From Clostridium gasigenes (GTDB lineage Bacteria > Bacillota > Clostridia > Clostridiales > Clostridiaceae), in contig NZ_FNJM01000001.1 in the NCBI RefSeq assembly GCF_900104115.1, forward strand, positions 329,374 through 393,373: DNA of 64,000 nt, given 5' to 3'. Positions 40,843-50,445 of the stretch are shown in pieces (position 1 is the first letter of the stretch; each line of letters starts with the position of its first letter). The position numbers and the translations under genes are program-made. The notes beneath the pieces are model-generated. The model was given only the letters and a program-made list of their open reading frames with translations. It made no database searches and had not been told where the DNA came from.

Positions 40843-41427
40843 ATGTTATTAATGATAGATAATTATGATTCATTTGTATTTAACTTGGTAAGATACATTG
40901 AGGAATTAGGCGAGGAAGTTTTGATATATAGAAATGATAAAATAACAATTGAGGAAATAGAAAAACTTGAAATAGATGGAATAATTATTTCGCCAGGACC
41001 AAAATCGCCAAATGAAGCTGGATTAAGTTTAGAAATAATAAATAGATTTAAAGGAAAGATACCAATATTAGGAATTTGTCTTGGACATCAGTGTATAGGA
41101 CAATATTTCAAAGGGGAAATAGTAAGGGGGATAGAGCCTGTACATGGAAAGATAAGTTATGTAAGTCATAATAATAAGGGGATATTTGAAAATGTTAAAA
41201 ATCCACTTAGAGTTACAAGATACCATTCTTTAATAGTTAAGAATGAAGATATTCCAAAAGAAATTGAAATTACTTGTAAAACAGAAAATGGTGTAATTAT
41301 GGGGATTAAACATAAAGAGTATGAGATTTATGGGGTTCAGTTTCATCCTGAAGCAGAGATGACAGAAGAGGGCCATAAAATTTTAAATAATTTTATTCAA
41401 ATAACTAAGAAAGATTCAAAAAAATAA
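40843..41427 (+). CDS. pabA: aminodeoxychorismate synthase, glutamine amidotransferase subunit
   Basis: A 194-residue glutaminase that supplies ammonia to PabB. Triad: C in GICLGHQCIG (about residue 79), and H and E in VQFHPEAEM. Could serve anthranilate synthase in some species, but here it is followed by pabB and pabC in a folate operon. GGGGGGATACT precedes ATG. Confidence 0.93.
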   Translation: MLLMIDNYDSFVFNLVRYIEELGEEVLIYRNDKITIEEIEKLEIDGIIISPGPKSPNEAGLSLEIINRFKGKIPILGICLGHQCIGQYFKGEIVRGIEPVHGKISYVSHNNKGIFENVKNPLRVTRYHSLIVKNEDIPKEIEITCKTENGVIMGIKHKEYEIYGVQFHPEAEMTEEGHKILNNFIQITKKDSKK

Positions 41428-41479
41428 CTAGTCTGATTCTTTCAGTGACCTAAAAACTTTAAGAAAGGAAAACTGTAAT

Positions 41480-42820
41480 ATGAATTTCACTATAAAAGAA
41501 ATAAATACAAGGTTAAATCCACTAGAGGTTTATAATATATTTAAAGAAGAAAAAGATACTATATTTTTAGATAGTTCAAAAGAAGATAAAAGGTTATCAA
41601 AATATTCATTTATAGGGGTAAACCCATTTTTGAAATTTTATTCTATGGGAAATAAAAGTTATATAAATAATGAAGCGGTTAATGGAGATCCTTTTAAAGT
41701 TTTAGAAGAACTTATAAAAAAATATAAGATTGAAATAGAAAGTGAATTACCCTTAGTGTCAGGTTGCATGGGGTATATAGGTTATGATACTGGCAGAATT
41801 CTAGAAAATTTACCGAATATATCAGGGGAAGATTTTCAAATTCCAGATATGAAATTTGTTTTTTATAATAACATTATTATATTTGATATTATTAATAATA
41901 AAGTTTTTATAACTGATTTAGGAATAGAAAATATTAGAATTAAAGAAATAGAAGGTAGAATTTTGGATGGAATTAATCTTATAGAAGAAGAAGTGAAAAT
42001 TAGCAATAATAAATTCTACTCAAACTTCACAAAGGAAGAATATAAAAAGGCAGTTAAAGACTTAAAAGATTATATAGTTAATGGTGATGTTTATATTGCA
42101 AATATGACACAAAGATTTTATTGTAATAATAATGAGGATTCTTTTGAAATTTATAAAAAACTAAGAACTATAAATAAAGCACCTTTTTCAGCATTTATGA
42201 ATTTTGAAGATTTTCAAATTATAAGTTCTTCTCCAGAAAGATTTATACAAGTAAAGGAAGGCTATGTAAGTACAAGACCAATAAAGGGAACAAGACCTAG
42301 AGGGCATAATGAAGAAACTGATAATAAGAATAAAGAAGAACTTTTAAATAGTGAAAAAGATAAAGCAGAACTTTTAATGATTGTAGATTTAGAAAGAAAT
42401 GATTTAAGCAAAGTTTGCAATCCACATTCTGTAAAAGTTACTGAAATCTTTGCTCTAGAAGAATATGCAACAGTATTTCATCTAGTTTCAACAATAGAAG
42501 GAATATTAAAGAGAGATGTATCAACAGTTAAGTGCATTAAAGAATGTTTCCCAGGAGGCTCAATAACTGGTACACCTAAAATAAGAGCTATGGAAATAAT
42601 AGAAGATCTTGAAATGCTTAAAAGAAATATTTATACAGGCTCAATTGGATATTTTGATTTTAGAGGAAATGCAGATTTTAATATAGTTATTAGAACAATA
42701 GTTAAAAAGGATAATAGGGCATACTTTGGAGTTGGAGGAGGAATAACCTATGATTCCATTGAAGAAGATGAGTATAATGAAACACTAGACAAGGCTAAAG
42801 CATTAATGAGGGTGTTATAA
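41480..42820 (+). CDS. pabB: aminodeoxychorismate synthase component I
   Basis: A 446-residue enzyme of the chorismate-utilising family. RPIKGTRPRG has the lysine typical of PabB (TrpE has alanine, PIAGT). Other signature stretches are GGSITGTPKIRAMEIIEDLE and FGVGGGITYDSIEEDEYNE. It makes 4-amino-4-deoxychorismate with PabA. Its stop overlaps the pabC start (TAATG). Confidence 0.94.
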   Translation: MNFTIKEINTRLNPLEVYNIFKEEKDTIFLDSSKEDKRLSKYSFIGVNPFLKFYSMGNKSYINNEAVNGDPFKVLEELIKKYKIEIESELPLVSGCMGYIGYDTGRILENLPNISGEDFQIPDMKFVFYNNIIIFDIINNKVFITDLGIENIRIKEIEGRILDGINLIEEEVKISNNKFYSNFTKEEYKKAVKDLKDYIVNGDVYIANMTQRFYCNNNEDSFEIYKKLRTINKAPFSAFMNFEDFQIISSSPERFIQVKEGYVSTRPIKGTRPRGHNEETDNKNKEELLNSEKDKAELLMIVDLERNDLSKVCNPHSVKVTEIFALEEYATVFHLVSTIEGILKRDVSTVKCIKECFPGGSITGTPKIRAMEIIEDLEMLKRNIYTGSIGYFDFRGNADFNIVIRTIVKKDNRAYFGVGGGITYDSIEEDEYNETLDKAKALMRVL

Positions 42821-43560
42821 TGAGAAATATATATTTCAATGAAGAAAATATAACTTTAGATGAAGGATTACTTTTTGGAAGAGGTGCCTTTGAGACTATT
42901 TTAGTTAAAGAAGAACCTATACTTTTTTCGCAGCATATTAAAAGACTTAATAATGCTATTGAAGTTTTGAAAATTGGAGAGAAAATAGAAGAAAAGGAAT
43001 TGTTAAATAAAATAAAAGAGTATGAAATAAAAGATAAAGCAGTTAAAATTTTAGTAACACAAAGAAATATAATAATATTAGAAAGAGAAATTAATTATAA
43101 ATGTGAGGATTATAAAAAAGGGTTTAAACTAAAATTGTCTAAAGTAATAAGAAATTCTACTTCATCACTAACTTATATTAAATCAATTAATTATATAGAA
43201 AATTTAATGGAAAACCAAAAAGCAAAAGAAGAAGGGTATAATGAAGTTATATTCTTAAACGAAAAAGGATTTGTAACAGAAGGTAGCACATCTAATATAT
43301 TTATTATTAAAAAAGGAATTATATATACGCCTAAAGTAGAATGTGGACTTTTAAATGGAATTTTAAGAAGTTTTATTATAAATAATTTTATTGTAATAGA
43401 AAAAGAAATAACGCTAAAAGAATTGCTTGAAAGTGATGAAATATTTATTACTAATAGTTTAGTTGGAATAATGAAGGTAACTTCAATTAAAGAGAATAGT
43501 TACATAGAAAATAATATAACTAAAAAAATTATATCAAAATATAAAGAGTATATAGGGTAG
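42820..43560 (+). CDS. pabC: aminodeoxychorismate lyase
   Basis: A 246-residue PLP enzyme of fold IV that releases p-aminobenzoate. The PLP lysine is K121 in YIKSINYIEN, and VTEGSTSNIFI is the cofactor-binding stretch. LFGRGAFETI near residue 19 is typical. The start is coupled to pabB by one-base overlap. Confidence 0.93.
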   Translation: MRNIYFNEENITLDEGLLFGRGAFETILVKEEPILFSQHIKRLNNAIEVLKIGEKIEEKELLNKIKEYEIKDKAVKILVTQRNIIILEREINYKCEDYKKGFKLKLSKVIRNSTSSLTYIKSINYIENLMENQKAKEEGYNEVIFLNEKGFVTEGSTSNIFIIKKGIIYTPKVECGLLNGILRSFIINNFIVIEKEITLKELLESDEIFITNSLVGIMKVTSIKENSYIENNITKKIISKYKEYIG

Positions 43561-43633
43561 ATTTAATAAAATAACTAATCAAATTACGGGATGTTTTATT
43601 GAAAATTACTAGAAGAAAACGGAGGATGTAAAA

Positions 43634-44188
43634 ATGGTAGATAAAGAAAAGATTAGACAAGGGGCAAAGTTAATATTAGAAGCAATAGGTGAAGATGTAA
43701 ACAGAGAAGGGTTACTTGAAACACCAGATAGAATGGCAAGAATGTATGAAGAAATATTTTCAGGAATTGGACAAACGGCAGAAGAGGTTTTATCAAAAAC
43801 TTTTGAAGTCGAAAATAATGATTTAGTTATAGAAAAAGATATAACGTTTTTCTCTATGTGTGAGCATCATTTAGTGCCTTTTTACGGGAAAGCACATATA
43901 GCATATATTCCAAATGGTAGAGTTGCAGGGCTTTCGAAGCTAGCTAGATGTGTTGAAATTTACGGGAAGAAGCCACAACTTCAAGAAAGATTAACAACTG
44001 AAATTGCAGATGCTGTTATGAAGTATTTAGATGCAGAAGGTGTTATGGTTATTATTGAAGCAGAGCATATGTGTATGACAATGAGAGGTGTTAAAAAGCC
44101 AGGAACAAAAACTGTAACAACTACATATAAAGGTGTGTTTAAAGAAAATGCAGATCTAAGACGTGAAGTAATTTCTTTAATTAAATAG
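43634..44188 (+). CDS. folE: GTP cyclohydrolase I
   Basis: A 184-residue enzyme making 7,8-dihydroneopterin triphosphate from GTP. Zinc and active-site segments: [31 protein letters not shown] and [17 protein letters not shown]. The length is standard. It follows pabC and precedes the HD-domain gene by eight bases. Confidence 0.97.
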   Translation: MVDKEKIRQGAKLILEAIGEDVNREGLLETPDRMARMYEEIFSGIGQTAEEVLSKTFEVENNDLVIEKDITFFSMCEHHLVPFYGKAHIAYIPNGRVAGLSKLARCVEIYGKKPQLQERLTTEIADAVMKYLDAEGVMVIIEAEHMCMTMRGVKKPGTKTVTTTYKGVFKENADLRREVISLIK

Positions 44189-44196
44189 GTGACACT

Positions 44197-44670
44197 TTGG
44201 AAAGAGTAAATAAAATTTTGTATAATAAGAAATATAAAGACCTTTTAAATAAACTTAATGAAATTGAAAAAGAAAGAGTTTTTTGCAAACATAATATGGA
44301 ACATTTCTTAGATGTAGCAAGAATAGCTTATATAAAAGTTTTAGAGGAAGGTTTAAATTATAATAAAGAAGTGATATATGCTATAGCTTTATTACATGAT
44401 ATGGGAAGAGTTCTTCAATATGAAAATGGAACTCCTCATGAGATGGGATCTATAACTATAGCAAAAGATATTTTAGACGAAATAGATTTTTCTTTGGAAG
44501 AAAAGGAATTGATAATAGAATCTATTAAAGACCACAGGGGAGAAGGGTCTTCGCAACTTTCGAAAATAATATCTAAAAGTGATAAACTTTCAAGAAAATG
44601 TTTTATATGTGATTCACAAAAAGATTGTTATTGGGATAAAAGCAAAAAAAACATGGAGATTATAATTTAG
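44197..44670 (+). CDS. HD-domain phosphohydrolase in the folate operon
   Basis: A 157-residue HD-superfamily protein: H36 (HNMEHFLDVAR), HD in LLHDMGR (67-68), then IKDHRGEG. A C-terminal Cys cluster (CFICDSQKDC) is unusual. It lies between folE and folP. The triphosphate-removing step after FolE has no gene here, so this protein is a candidate for it; that is inference from place. The start is TTG at 44197 after AGGTGACAC. Confidence 0.75.
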   Translation: MERVNKILYNKKYKDLLNKLNEIEKERVFCKHNMEHFLDVARIAYIKVLEEGLNYNKEVIYAIALLHDMGRVLQYENGTPHEMGSITIAKDILDEIDFSLEEKELIIESIKDHRGEGSSQLSKIISKSDKLSRKCFICDSQKDCYWDKSKKNMEIII

Positions 44671-44775
44671 GGAGATGAGTAGTTATTTATTTGGAGATAA
44701 TTAAAAAAGAGTAGCATATTAATTAGTTATTTTAAAGAATTAAGTGACTAGTAAAATAGAGTCTTAGGAGGAAAT

Positions 44776-45585
44776 ATGAAAATAGGAAATAAGGAATTTA
44801 AAATAGGGGAAAGAACTTTTGTAATGGGAATTTTAAATGTAACTCCAGATTCATTTTCTGATGGAGGGGAATTTAATGAAATAGAATTAGCTGTAAATAG
44901 AGCTAAAAAAATGGTAGAAGAAGGCGTTGATATTATTGATATTGGTGGTGAATCTACAAGGCCAAATGCAGCATTTGTATCAGAAGAAGAGGAAATAAGA
45001 CGAGTTGTTCCAATAATTAAAGCTATAAAAGAAGCTATGGATATAACTATTTCAATAGATACATATAAAAGCAAAACAGCAGAGGCTGCGATAAAAGCTG
45101 GAGCAGATATAATAAATGATGTATGGGGATTTAAAAAAGATAATAATATGGCGTGCATTGCAAATAAATACAAAGTTCCTTGTATATTAATGCATAACAG
45201 AATTAATAAGCCTTATAAAGATTTAATGAAAGATGTTATTTCAGACTTAGAAGAAAGTATAAAAATAGCCTTAGATGCAGGGGTGAAAAGAGAAAACATA
45301 ATGTTAGATCCAGGTATAGGTTTCGTAAAAACCCATGAAGAAAACCTAATTGTTATGAATAATCTAGAAACTATTGTGAAAATGGGGTATCCTGTGCTAC
45401 TAGGTACTTCAAGAAAATCTATGATTGGGCTCGCTTTAAATTTACCAGCAAATGAAAGGGTTGAAGGAACAGTTGCTACAACTGTAATGGGGATAATTAA
45501 GGGTTGTGATTTTATAAGAGTGCATGATGTTTTAGAAAATAAAAGAGCTTGTATAATGACAGATACAATATTAAGAGCAAAGTAG
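44776..45585 (+). CDS. folP: dihydropteroate synthase
   Basis: A 269-residue TIM-barrel enzyme that joins p-aminobenzoate to dihydropterin diphosphate. MGILNVTPDSFSDGGEF, IIDIGGESTRPNA and LLGTSRKSMIG are the three family signatures. Sulfonamides target it. AGGAGG precedes ATG. It is followed by the folB-folK fusion with 12-bp spacing. Confidence 0.97.
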   Translation: MKIGNKEFKIGERTFVMGILNVTPDSFSDGGEFNEIELAVNRAKKMVEEGVDIIDIGGESTRPNAAFVSEEEEIRRVVPIIKAIKEAMDITISIDTYKSKTAEAAIKAGADIINDVWGFKKDNNMACIANKYKVPCILMHNRINKPYKDLMKDVISDLEESIKIALDAGVKRENIMLDPGIGFVKTHEENLIVMNNLETIVKMGYPVLLGTSRKSMIGLALNLPANERVEGTVATTVMGIIKGCDFIRVHDVLENKRACIMTDTILRAK

Positions 45586-45597
45586 GGAGAAAGAGTT

Positions 45598-46413
45598 ATG
45601 GATAAATTATATTTAGAAAATATAGAGATTTTTGCTTATCATGGAGTATTTCAAGAAGAAAAAACATTAGGGCAAAAATTTATAATAAGTTTAGAATTAA
45701 CATTAGATATGAGAGAAGCTGCCATCACTGGAGATCTAACTAAATCAGTTCATTATGGAGAGCTTTGTCATAAAATAGAAGAAGAATTTAAAAAAGAAAG
45801 CTATGATTTAATAGAAACAGCAGTAGAAAAAATAGCTGAATATATACTTTTCAATTATGATATGGTTAAATGCGCTAAAGTGATGTTAAAGAAGCCTTGG
45901 GCACCAATAGGAAGACATTTAGATTATGCAGCAGTAGAAATTGAAAGAGCTTGGCATAAATGTTATATTTCAATAGGAAGCAACATTGGTGATAAAAATA
46001 GAAATATAGAAGAATCCATTAACAGAATTAGAAATATAAAAGAAATAAGAGTTTCAAAAGTTTCAACATTAATAGAAACAGCACCCTGGGGAATTGAAGA
46101 TCAAGATGAATTTGTAAATGGAGCTATAGAGATATCAACAACACTATCACCTAAGGAACTTATGAGAACACTACTTAAAATAGAAGCGGAAATGAAAAGA
46201 GAAAGACTTTTAAGATGGGGACCTAGAATAATAGATTTAGATGTGGTTCTTTATGATGATTTAATTTCTAGTGATGAAGAAATAATATTACCTCATCCAA
46301 GAATGGAAGAAAGAATTTTTGTGCTTGAACCATTAAATGAAATAGCACCATACATGTTGCACCCAATAAAAAATAAAAGAGTATTTGAACTTTTAAGTGA
46401 ACTTAAAGGTTAA
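45598..46413 (+). CDS. folBK: bifunctional dihydroneopterin aldolase / HPPK
   Basis: A 271-residue fusion. Residues 1-118 are FolB (YLENIEIFAYHGVFQEEKTL, with the catalytic lysine in LKKPWAPI). From about 119 is FolK (YISIGSNIGDKNRNIEESI, then GPRIIDLDVVLYDD and LPHPRMEERIFVL). It performs two successive steps. FolB-FolK fusions are common in clostridia. It ends the folate operon. Confidence 0.95.
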   Translation: MDKLYLENIEIFAYHGVFQEEKTLGQKFIISLELTLDMREAAITGDLTKSVHYGELCHKIEEEFKKESYDLIETAVEKIAEYILFNYDMVKCAKVMLKKPWAPIGRHLDYAAVEIERAWHKCYISIGSNIGDKNRNIEESINRIRNIKEIRVSKVSTLIETAPWGIEDQDEFVNGAIEISTTLSPKELMRTLLKIEAEMKRERLLRWGPRIIDLDVVLYDDLISSDEEIILPHPRMEERIFVLEPLNEIAPYMLHPIKNKRVFELLSELKG

Positions 46414-46463
46414 TAGTTATAAGGCAGAGGAACTTAGAAAAAATATAAATTGATAAAAATAAA

Positions 46464-46573
46464 AATAAATAGAGAGAAGTTGGTTACGTTAGGTGACTCA
46501 ATTTTCAATAGCAATTTAATGCTAGAGGATAACTGAGGTACATAATTAGATCAAAGTCTCTCTATTTTTATTT
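46464..46573. other. long inverted repeat between convergent genes
   Basis: AATAGAGAGA near 46464-46475 and TCTCTCTATT near 46556-46567 enclose about 80 bases with smaller internal pairings (TAGCA / TGCTA). A T-run (TTTTTATTT) follows on the plus strand. It probably terminates the folate operon; the large loop is unusual. Confidence 0.45.
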
Positions 46574-46579
46574 GGATTT

Positions 46580-47068
46580 TTAACCCTCATAGCCTTGTGA
46601 TATTTTAGTTATAAATTCGCAAAATTTATAAATGTTATAATAATCAGGAACATCTTCCATAGAAATTGTATCCTCTGGGAAGGTTCCATCCCATGGATAT
46701 ACAGATAGCTCTTTTTCATTATAGGCATTTATAACATATTTAGAATCTTTAAATTCAATTATTAATTTATATCGAGGCTCTAACTTAGAATCTATTTCAA
46801 TATTGAAATTTGGGTCTTTCAAATTTTCTATAAATTCAAGAACAATACTATGCTCACGGGTGTTTACATTAAAATATTTATATACATTCATATCAAATAT
46901 TTTTAATGTATAGGGTTCATCTTTAGATAATTTACTATAAATTTCCCCAGTATAAAAATGAGTATTTGGTTTGGTTTTTAGTGATATGTACTCAGGGTTT
47001 TGAGTTACTGTGCATCCAGGTATAATACAAATAATCATTAAAATTAAAATCAATTTTAAGTATCTCAT
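46580..47068 (-). CDS. predicted lipoprotein
   Basis: A 162-residue protein with a lipobox (IIPGC at residues 15-19) after a hydrophobic leader. The rest is beta-rich with aspartate and tyrosine. It may be a DUF4883-type clostridial lipoprotein, with low certainty. Convergent with the folate operon. AGGATTATT precedes ATG. Confidence 0.7.
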   Translation of the reverse strand: MRYLKLILILMIICIIPGCTVTQNPEYISLKTKPNTHFYTGEIYSKLSKDEPYTLKIFDMNVYKYFNVNTREHSIVLEFIENLKDPNFNIEIDSKLEPRYKLIIEFKDSKYVINAYNEKELSVYPWDGTFPEDTISMEDVPDYYNIYKFCEFITKISQGYEG

Positions 47069-47276
47069 AATAATCCTCCAATTATAAAAAAGTTCTTTAT
47101 TAATTTATTCTAAGTAATATTTTTTTAGAACAAATTAAGAAATTAAGAATAAAATGTAATTATCAAGTGAATCTTAGTTTGCGGTGGAGTTTACTAAAGA
47201 ATAATATATCCCTCTAGCTAAATATTAGAAGGATTTATAACTTGGAGTATAAATAATTTTTCTTGGAGGGGAACTT

Positions 47277-47717
47277 TTGAAGTTTGGAGTTGACGTAAAC
47301 AACGAATACATGTGCAAAAGAGTGTTAGAAAAAATAAAAGACAGTGGTAATATAATTGTAGATTTAACAGTGGAAAAGTGGCAAAACAAAGGTCAGGAAG
47401 TATTTAAAAAAGTATTACTTGCAAATATCACTAATATTGGCTTTTATATTGGAATAGAATATAATAAAAATCATGAAGAATGTAAAATATTTTATAGCGA
47501 TAATGAATACTCTAAAACTTGTAGCTTTAAAGTAAAGGAAAGTTTAAGTGGTGAAATTCAAAATATAACTTGCGAGGATGGGACTTATTTATATTTAATA
47601 AAGAATATGAATTCACCAGGAGTTTATATAAAAATTCCTTTAAAAGAAAATGATGAAGACAATATTAAAATAGTAGACAATATTATAAAACAAATAATAG
47701 ATGATCTTAGCAAATAA
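47277..47717 (+). CDS. hypothetical protein, 146 residues
   Basis: The start is TTG at 47277 after TTGGAGGGG. The product has mixed alpha/beta character (IIVDLTVEKWQNKGQ; YIGIEYNKNHEECKIFY) with five cysteines spread along it and no signal peptide. No family recognised. It ends in a terminator. Confidence 0.65.
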   Translation: MKFGVDVNNEYMCKRVLEKIKDSGNIIVDLTVEKWQNKGQEVFKKVLLANITNIGFYIGIEYNKNHEECKIFYSDNEYSKTCSFKVKESLSGEIQNITCEDGTYLYLIKNMNSPGVYIKIPLKENDEDNIKIVDNIIKQIIDDLSK

Positions 47718-47748
47718 CTCCCTAAAATTATTAGGGAGTTATTTTTGA
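47717..47748 (+). terminator. terminator
   Basis: AACTCCCTAA pairs with TTAGGGAGTT, then ATTTTTG. The stem begins at the stop codon of the previous gene. Confidence 0.75.
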
Positions 47749-47812
47749 TTTAGGGATATAAAAATAGACTAGCACATTGATTATTTACTTTTTGAAGTTT
47801 CAATATATAAGG

Positions 47813-47866
47813 AATCATAAAATAAATAAAAAATAAGTTATCTATCAATGTAATAATTTTATGATT
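47813..47866. repeat. 11-bp perfect inverted repeat before the pyruvate-kinase-like gene
   Basis: AATCATAAAAT (47813-47823) and ATTTTATGATT (47856-47866) are 32 bp apart, 47 bp before the start codon. They may be operator half-sites or an mRNA stem. Confidence 0.4.
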
Positions 47867-47912
47867 TATTAAATAAAGATAATATAAGTTAGCAATTTAA
47901 GGAGTTCAAAAA

Positions 47913-48950
47913 ATGCATATTATAGCAACGATAGGCCCTAAATCTATGGAGAGACATGTATTGAAAGAATTTATAGAAAGTGGCGCAGACATATTTAGAT
48001 TAAATTGTTCTCATTTTAATGAGGATGAATTTAATAAGATAGTTAATTATGCAAGGGATATTAATAAAGATATAAATATAGTAGCAGATTTATGTGGGAA
48101 AAAAATTAGAATTTCAGAGGATCTTACTAAGGTTTATAAAATATTTGATGGAGAATATGTTTATTTTTGTGGAGAGGACTTTTATAGCATAATAGAAACA
48201 GAAAGTATGAATGATATGAAATTAATTCCGTTAACAGTAAAGGCAGAATCATTAATAAATAGTGATATAAAGAATATATCACTTAAAGATAATACAATGA
48301 ATTTTGAAATAATAGAAAAGAAACAAGGTGTAATAAAAGCAAAAGTGATTAGTGGAGGTGTTATTCGAGGGGGAAAAGGATGTAATATTCCAGAACTAGA
48401 TAAAAGTGATGTGTTCTTAACAAATAAAGATAAAGCTGATATAGATTGGGCTTTAAGTAAAGGTATAGATATTATTTGTCAATCATATGTGGATGATAAA
48501 AGTGATATTGATATAGTAAATAAATATATAAAGTCTAAGATTGGTAAGAGTAATAAATATAAAAAACCTAAAATATGGGCTAAGGTAGAAACTCAATTAG
48601 GAATGGAAAATTTAAATTCTATATCAAATAGAGTAGATGGAATAGTTATAGGTCGAGGTGATTTAGTGCCTGAATGTGGAATGCTAAATTCTATAGAATT
48701 ACAAAATGAGGCTATAACTGATTTGGTGCATAAGGGGTCGCCGGTTATTATTGCAACTCATTTGTTAAATAGCATGAAAAATGGAGATAGACCAACACTG
48801 CCTGAAATAGAAAGTATCTATACATTTGTAAAATCAGGAGTTTCAGGGTTTATGCTAGCAGGAGAAACATCTATAGGAAGAACTCCAACAAAGACTATAA
48901 AATTTTTAAAGGAAGTGATTAGTAGGTATGAAAAAATAGAAGGGGAATAG
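47913..48950 (+). CDS. pyruvate-kinase-like protein lacking the C-terminal domain
   Basis: A 345-residue protein with a pyruvate kinase barrel (ATIGPKS, FRLNCSHF, IWAKVETQLGMENL with the catalytic lysine, GRGDLVPECG, IIATHLLNSM, MLAGETSIG). It lacks the ~120-residue C-terminal domain. The TKGPEIR stretch is replaced by DLCGKKIR, and RPTRAE by RPTLPE. It is thus a diverged paralogue, not the glycolytic enzyme. AAGGAG precedes ATG. Confidence 0.85.
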   Translation: MHIIATIGPKSMERHVLKEFIESGADIFRLNCSHFNEDEFNKIVNYARDINKDINIVADLCGKKIRISEDLTKVYKIFDGEYVYFCGEDFYSIIETESMNDMKLIPLTVKAESLINSDIKNISLKDNTMNFEIIEKKQGVIKAKVISGGVIRGGKGCNIPELDKSDVFLTNKDKADIDWALSKGIDIICQSYVDDKSDIDIVNKYIKSKIGKSNKYKKPKIWAKVETQLGMENLNSISNRVDGIVIGRGDLVPECGMLNSIELQNEAITDLVHKGSPVIIATHLLNSMKNGDRPTLPEIESIYTFVKSGVSGFMLAGETSIGRTPTKTIKFLKEVISRYEKIEGE

Positions 48951-49040
48951 CATAGAAAAAAATAATTAGTGTTACTATAAAGAAATATTCTAATAATACG
49001 ATAGTATATGTATACCAAAAAGGATAAAGGGGAGAAAAAT

Positions 49041-49814
49041 ATGTATACTGTTTTACACGTAGAACAAAGTGAATTCTTCTTAAGAATAGGAAAAAATATA
49101 ATCGAAGAAAAAAATTATAGATATATAGCTACTAATGATATTAATGAAGCTAGTAGTATATTAAGAAATAATAAAGTGGACCTTGTAATAACATGCTTAT
49201 ATCCAGAGGGTGGAAATATAGAAAATTTTATAAAAGAGGTAAATAGTAAATATGAAGTACCTATATTTGTAGTTACAAGTAATAATATAGATGCTCAAAA
49301 GAAAGATTTAATTAATTTAGGAGTAACTGAATATATTCTTAAAAATGATTTTGAAGATGAGATAGGAAAACATATAAATTATGTGTTTCAATATGATCAA
49401 TATATGAATGACCTAAGAGAAGTAAAAATAGCTGTAGTAGAAGACAGTATGTTTGAAAGAGAAAGACAAAAAGAAATATTTGATAAACATGAGATTGAAA
49501 ATGTAGATTTTTACGAATCTGGTAGAGAACTTGTAAATAGTGGGAGAGTATATAATATATATTTAATTGATATTATATTGAAAGATGAATTTGGAAAAGA
49601 TCTAATAAGAAATTTAAGAATTAATAATATAGAAGCAATAATATTAGCAGTAACAGCACTAGATAATTCTAAGACATTAGCTAGTATTTTAGATGTTGGA
49701 GCAAATGATATTATAAGCAAGCCTATTAATGAAAATTTATTTATAGCAAAATTAAAATCAAACATTAGAGTATATACTTTAAATAAGAAAATACAGATGA
49801 TGTTAGAGAAGTAG
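49041..49814 (+). CDS. double receiver-domain protein
   Basis: A 257-residue protein with two receiver domains and no output domain. The first (1-125) lacks the phospho-aspartate (LVITCLYPEG at the site). The second (about 130-250) has VVEDS, LIDIILKDEFG and SKPI in the standard places, so it can accept phosphate. This resembles the receiver part of PleD-like proteins. ATG at 49041 (GGGGAG upstream) is preferred to 49008. Confidence 0.85.
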   Translation: MYTVLHVEQSEFFLRIGKNIIEEKNYRYIATNDINEASSILRNNKVDLVITCLYPEGGNIENFIKEVNSKYEVPIFVVTSNNIDAQKKDLINLGVTEYILKNDFEDEIGKHINYVFQYDQYMNDLREVKIAVVEDSMFERERQKEIFDKHEIENVDFYESGRELVNSGRVYNIYLIDIILKDEFGKDLIRNLRINNIEAIILAVTALDNSKTLASILDVGANDIISKPINENLFIAKLKSNIRVYTLNKKIQMMLEK

Positions 49815-49923
49815 AACTATAATACAAATTATTATAATTTTTGTGACATAACTGACACAAAGTTAAGGTATTATATGATTGTTGAGAAATTTTACATTAC
49901 AATCCTTCTTTTTAATATTATAT

Positions 49924-49960
49924 AAAAGACATCTTCAAATTAGAAGATGTCTTTTTTATT
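49924..49960 (+). terminator. terminator
   Basis: AAAAGACATCTTC (49924-49936) pairs with GAAGATGTCTTTT (49943-49955), then TTATT. Confidence 0.8.
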
Positions 49961-50232
49961 TTCTTTAAGCTTTCTTAATGTATAAAAAAATACATGGGTA
50001 TCATATTAGACGTAATCATAATTAGTGACTTAAATAATTGATATGATGATTATGGAGCGCTATAGGAAACGATATAGAGTCTTTCTAATATTATAGAATT
50101 AATCGAAAAGCAAATAAAAGCGAAAATTATTTTATAATATTTAAAATAATTATAAAAACGTTAAAAAAAAATACAAAGTAATGAAAAGAAGTATAATAAC
50201 AAAAAGAAAAATAAAAAATATTATAAAACAAC
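49961..50232. other. intergenic stretch without visible features
   Basis: AT-rich, no gene or clear hairpin. It leads into the small-RNA promoter. Confidence 0.4.
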
Positions 50233-50445
50233 TTGCAATATGTCGAATAATAGTTTAATATAGTAATTGTAAGAAGTACATAGGTGTTAAACAGAGCACA
50301 GTTACAACTTGCAAGTTAGTAATAACTAACAATTAGTTTAGATAGAACCCCAAATAACTTTTGAAAATACATATTCCCCATAAGTATTTTCACACTCATA
50401 CCCTTTTTTTTAACAGAGCGTACTTGGTACGCTCTGTTTTGTTAT
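50233..50445 (+). ncRNA. candidate small RNA with C-rich loops and Spo0A-box promoter
   Basis: Promoter: TTGCAA (50233-50238), N17, TAATAT (50256-50261). Within the spacer lies TGTCGAA (50241-50247), a perfect Spo0A box. Transcription from ~50268 would reach a strong terminator (AACAGAGCGTAC / GTACGCTCTGTT, 50412-50438). The ~170-nt RNA has no ORF. It has a hairpin GAAAATAC-12-GTATTTTC with TTCCCC in its loop, and two more C-rich patches (ACCCC, ACCC) in unpaired areas. Confidence 0.6.

Noticed and set aside
47913..48950. Glycolytic pyruvate kinase
   Set aside because: The C-terminal domain is missing and two signature stretches differ; it is a paralogue.
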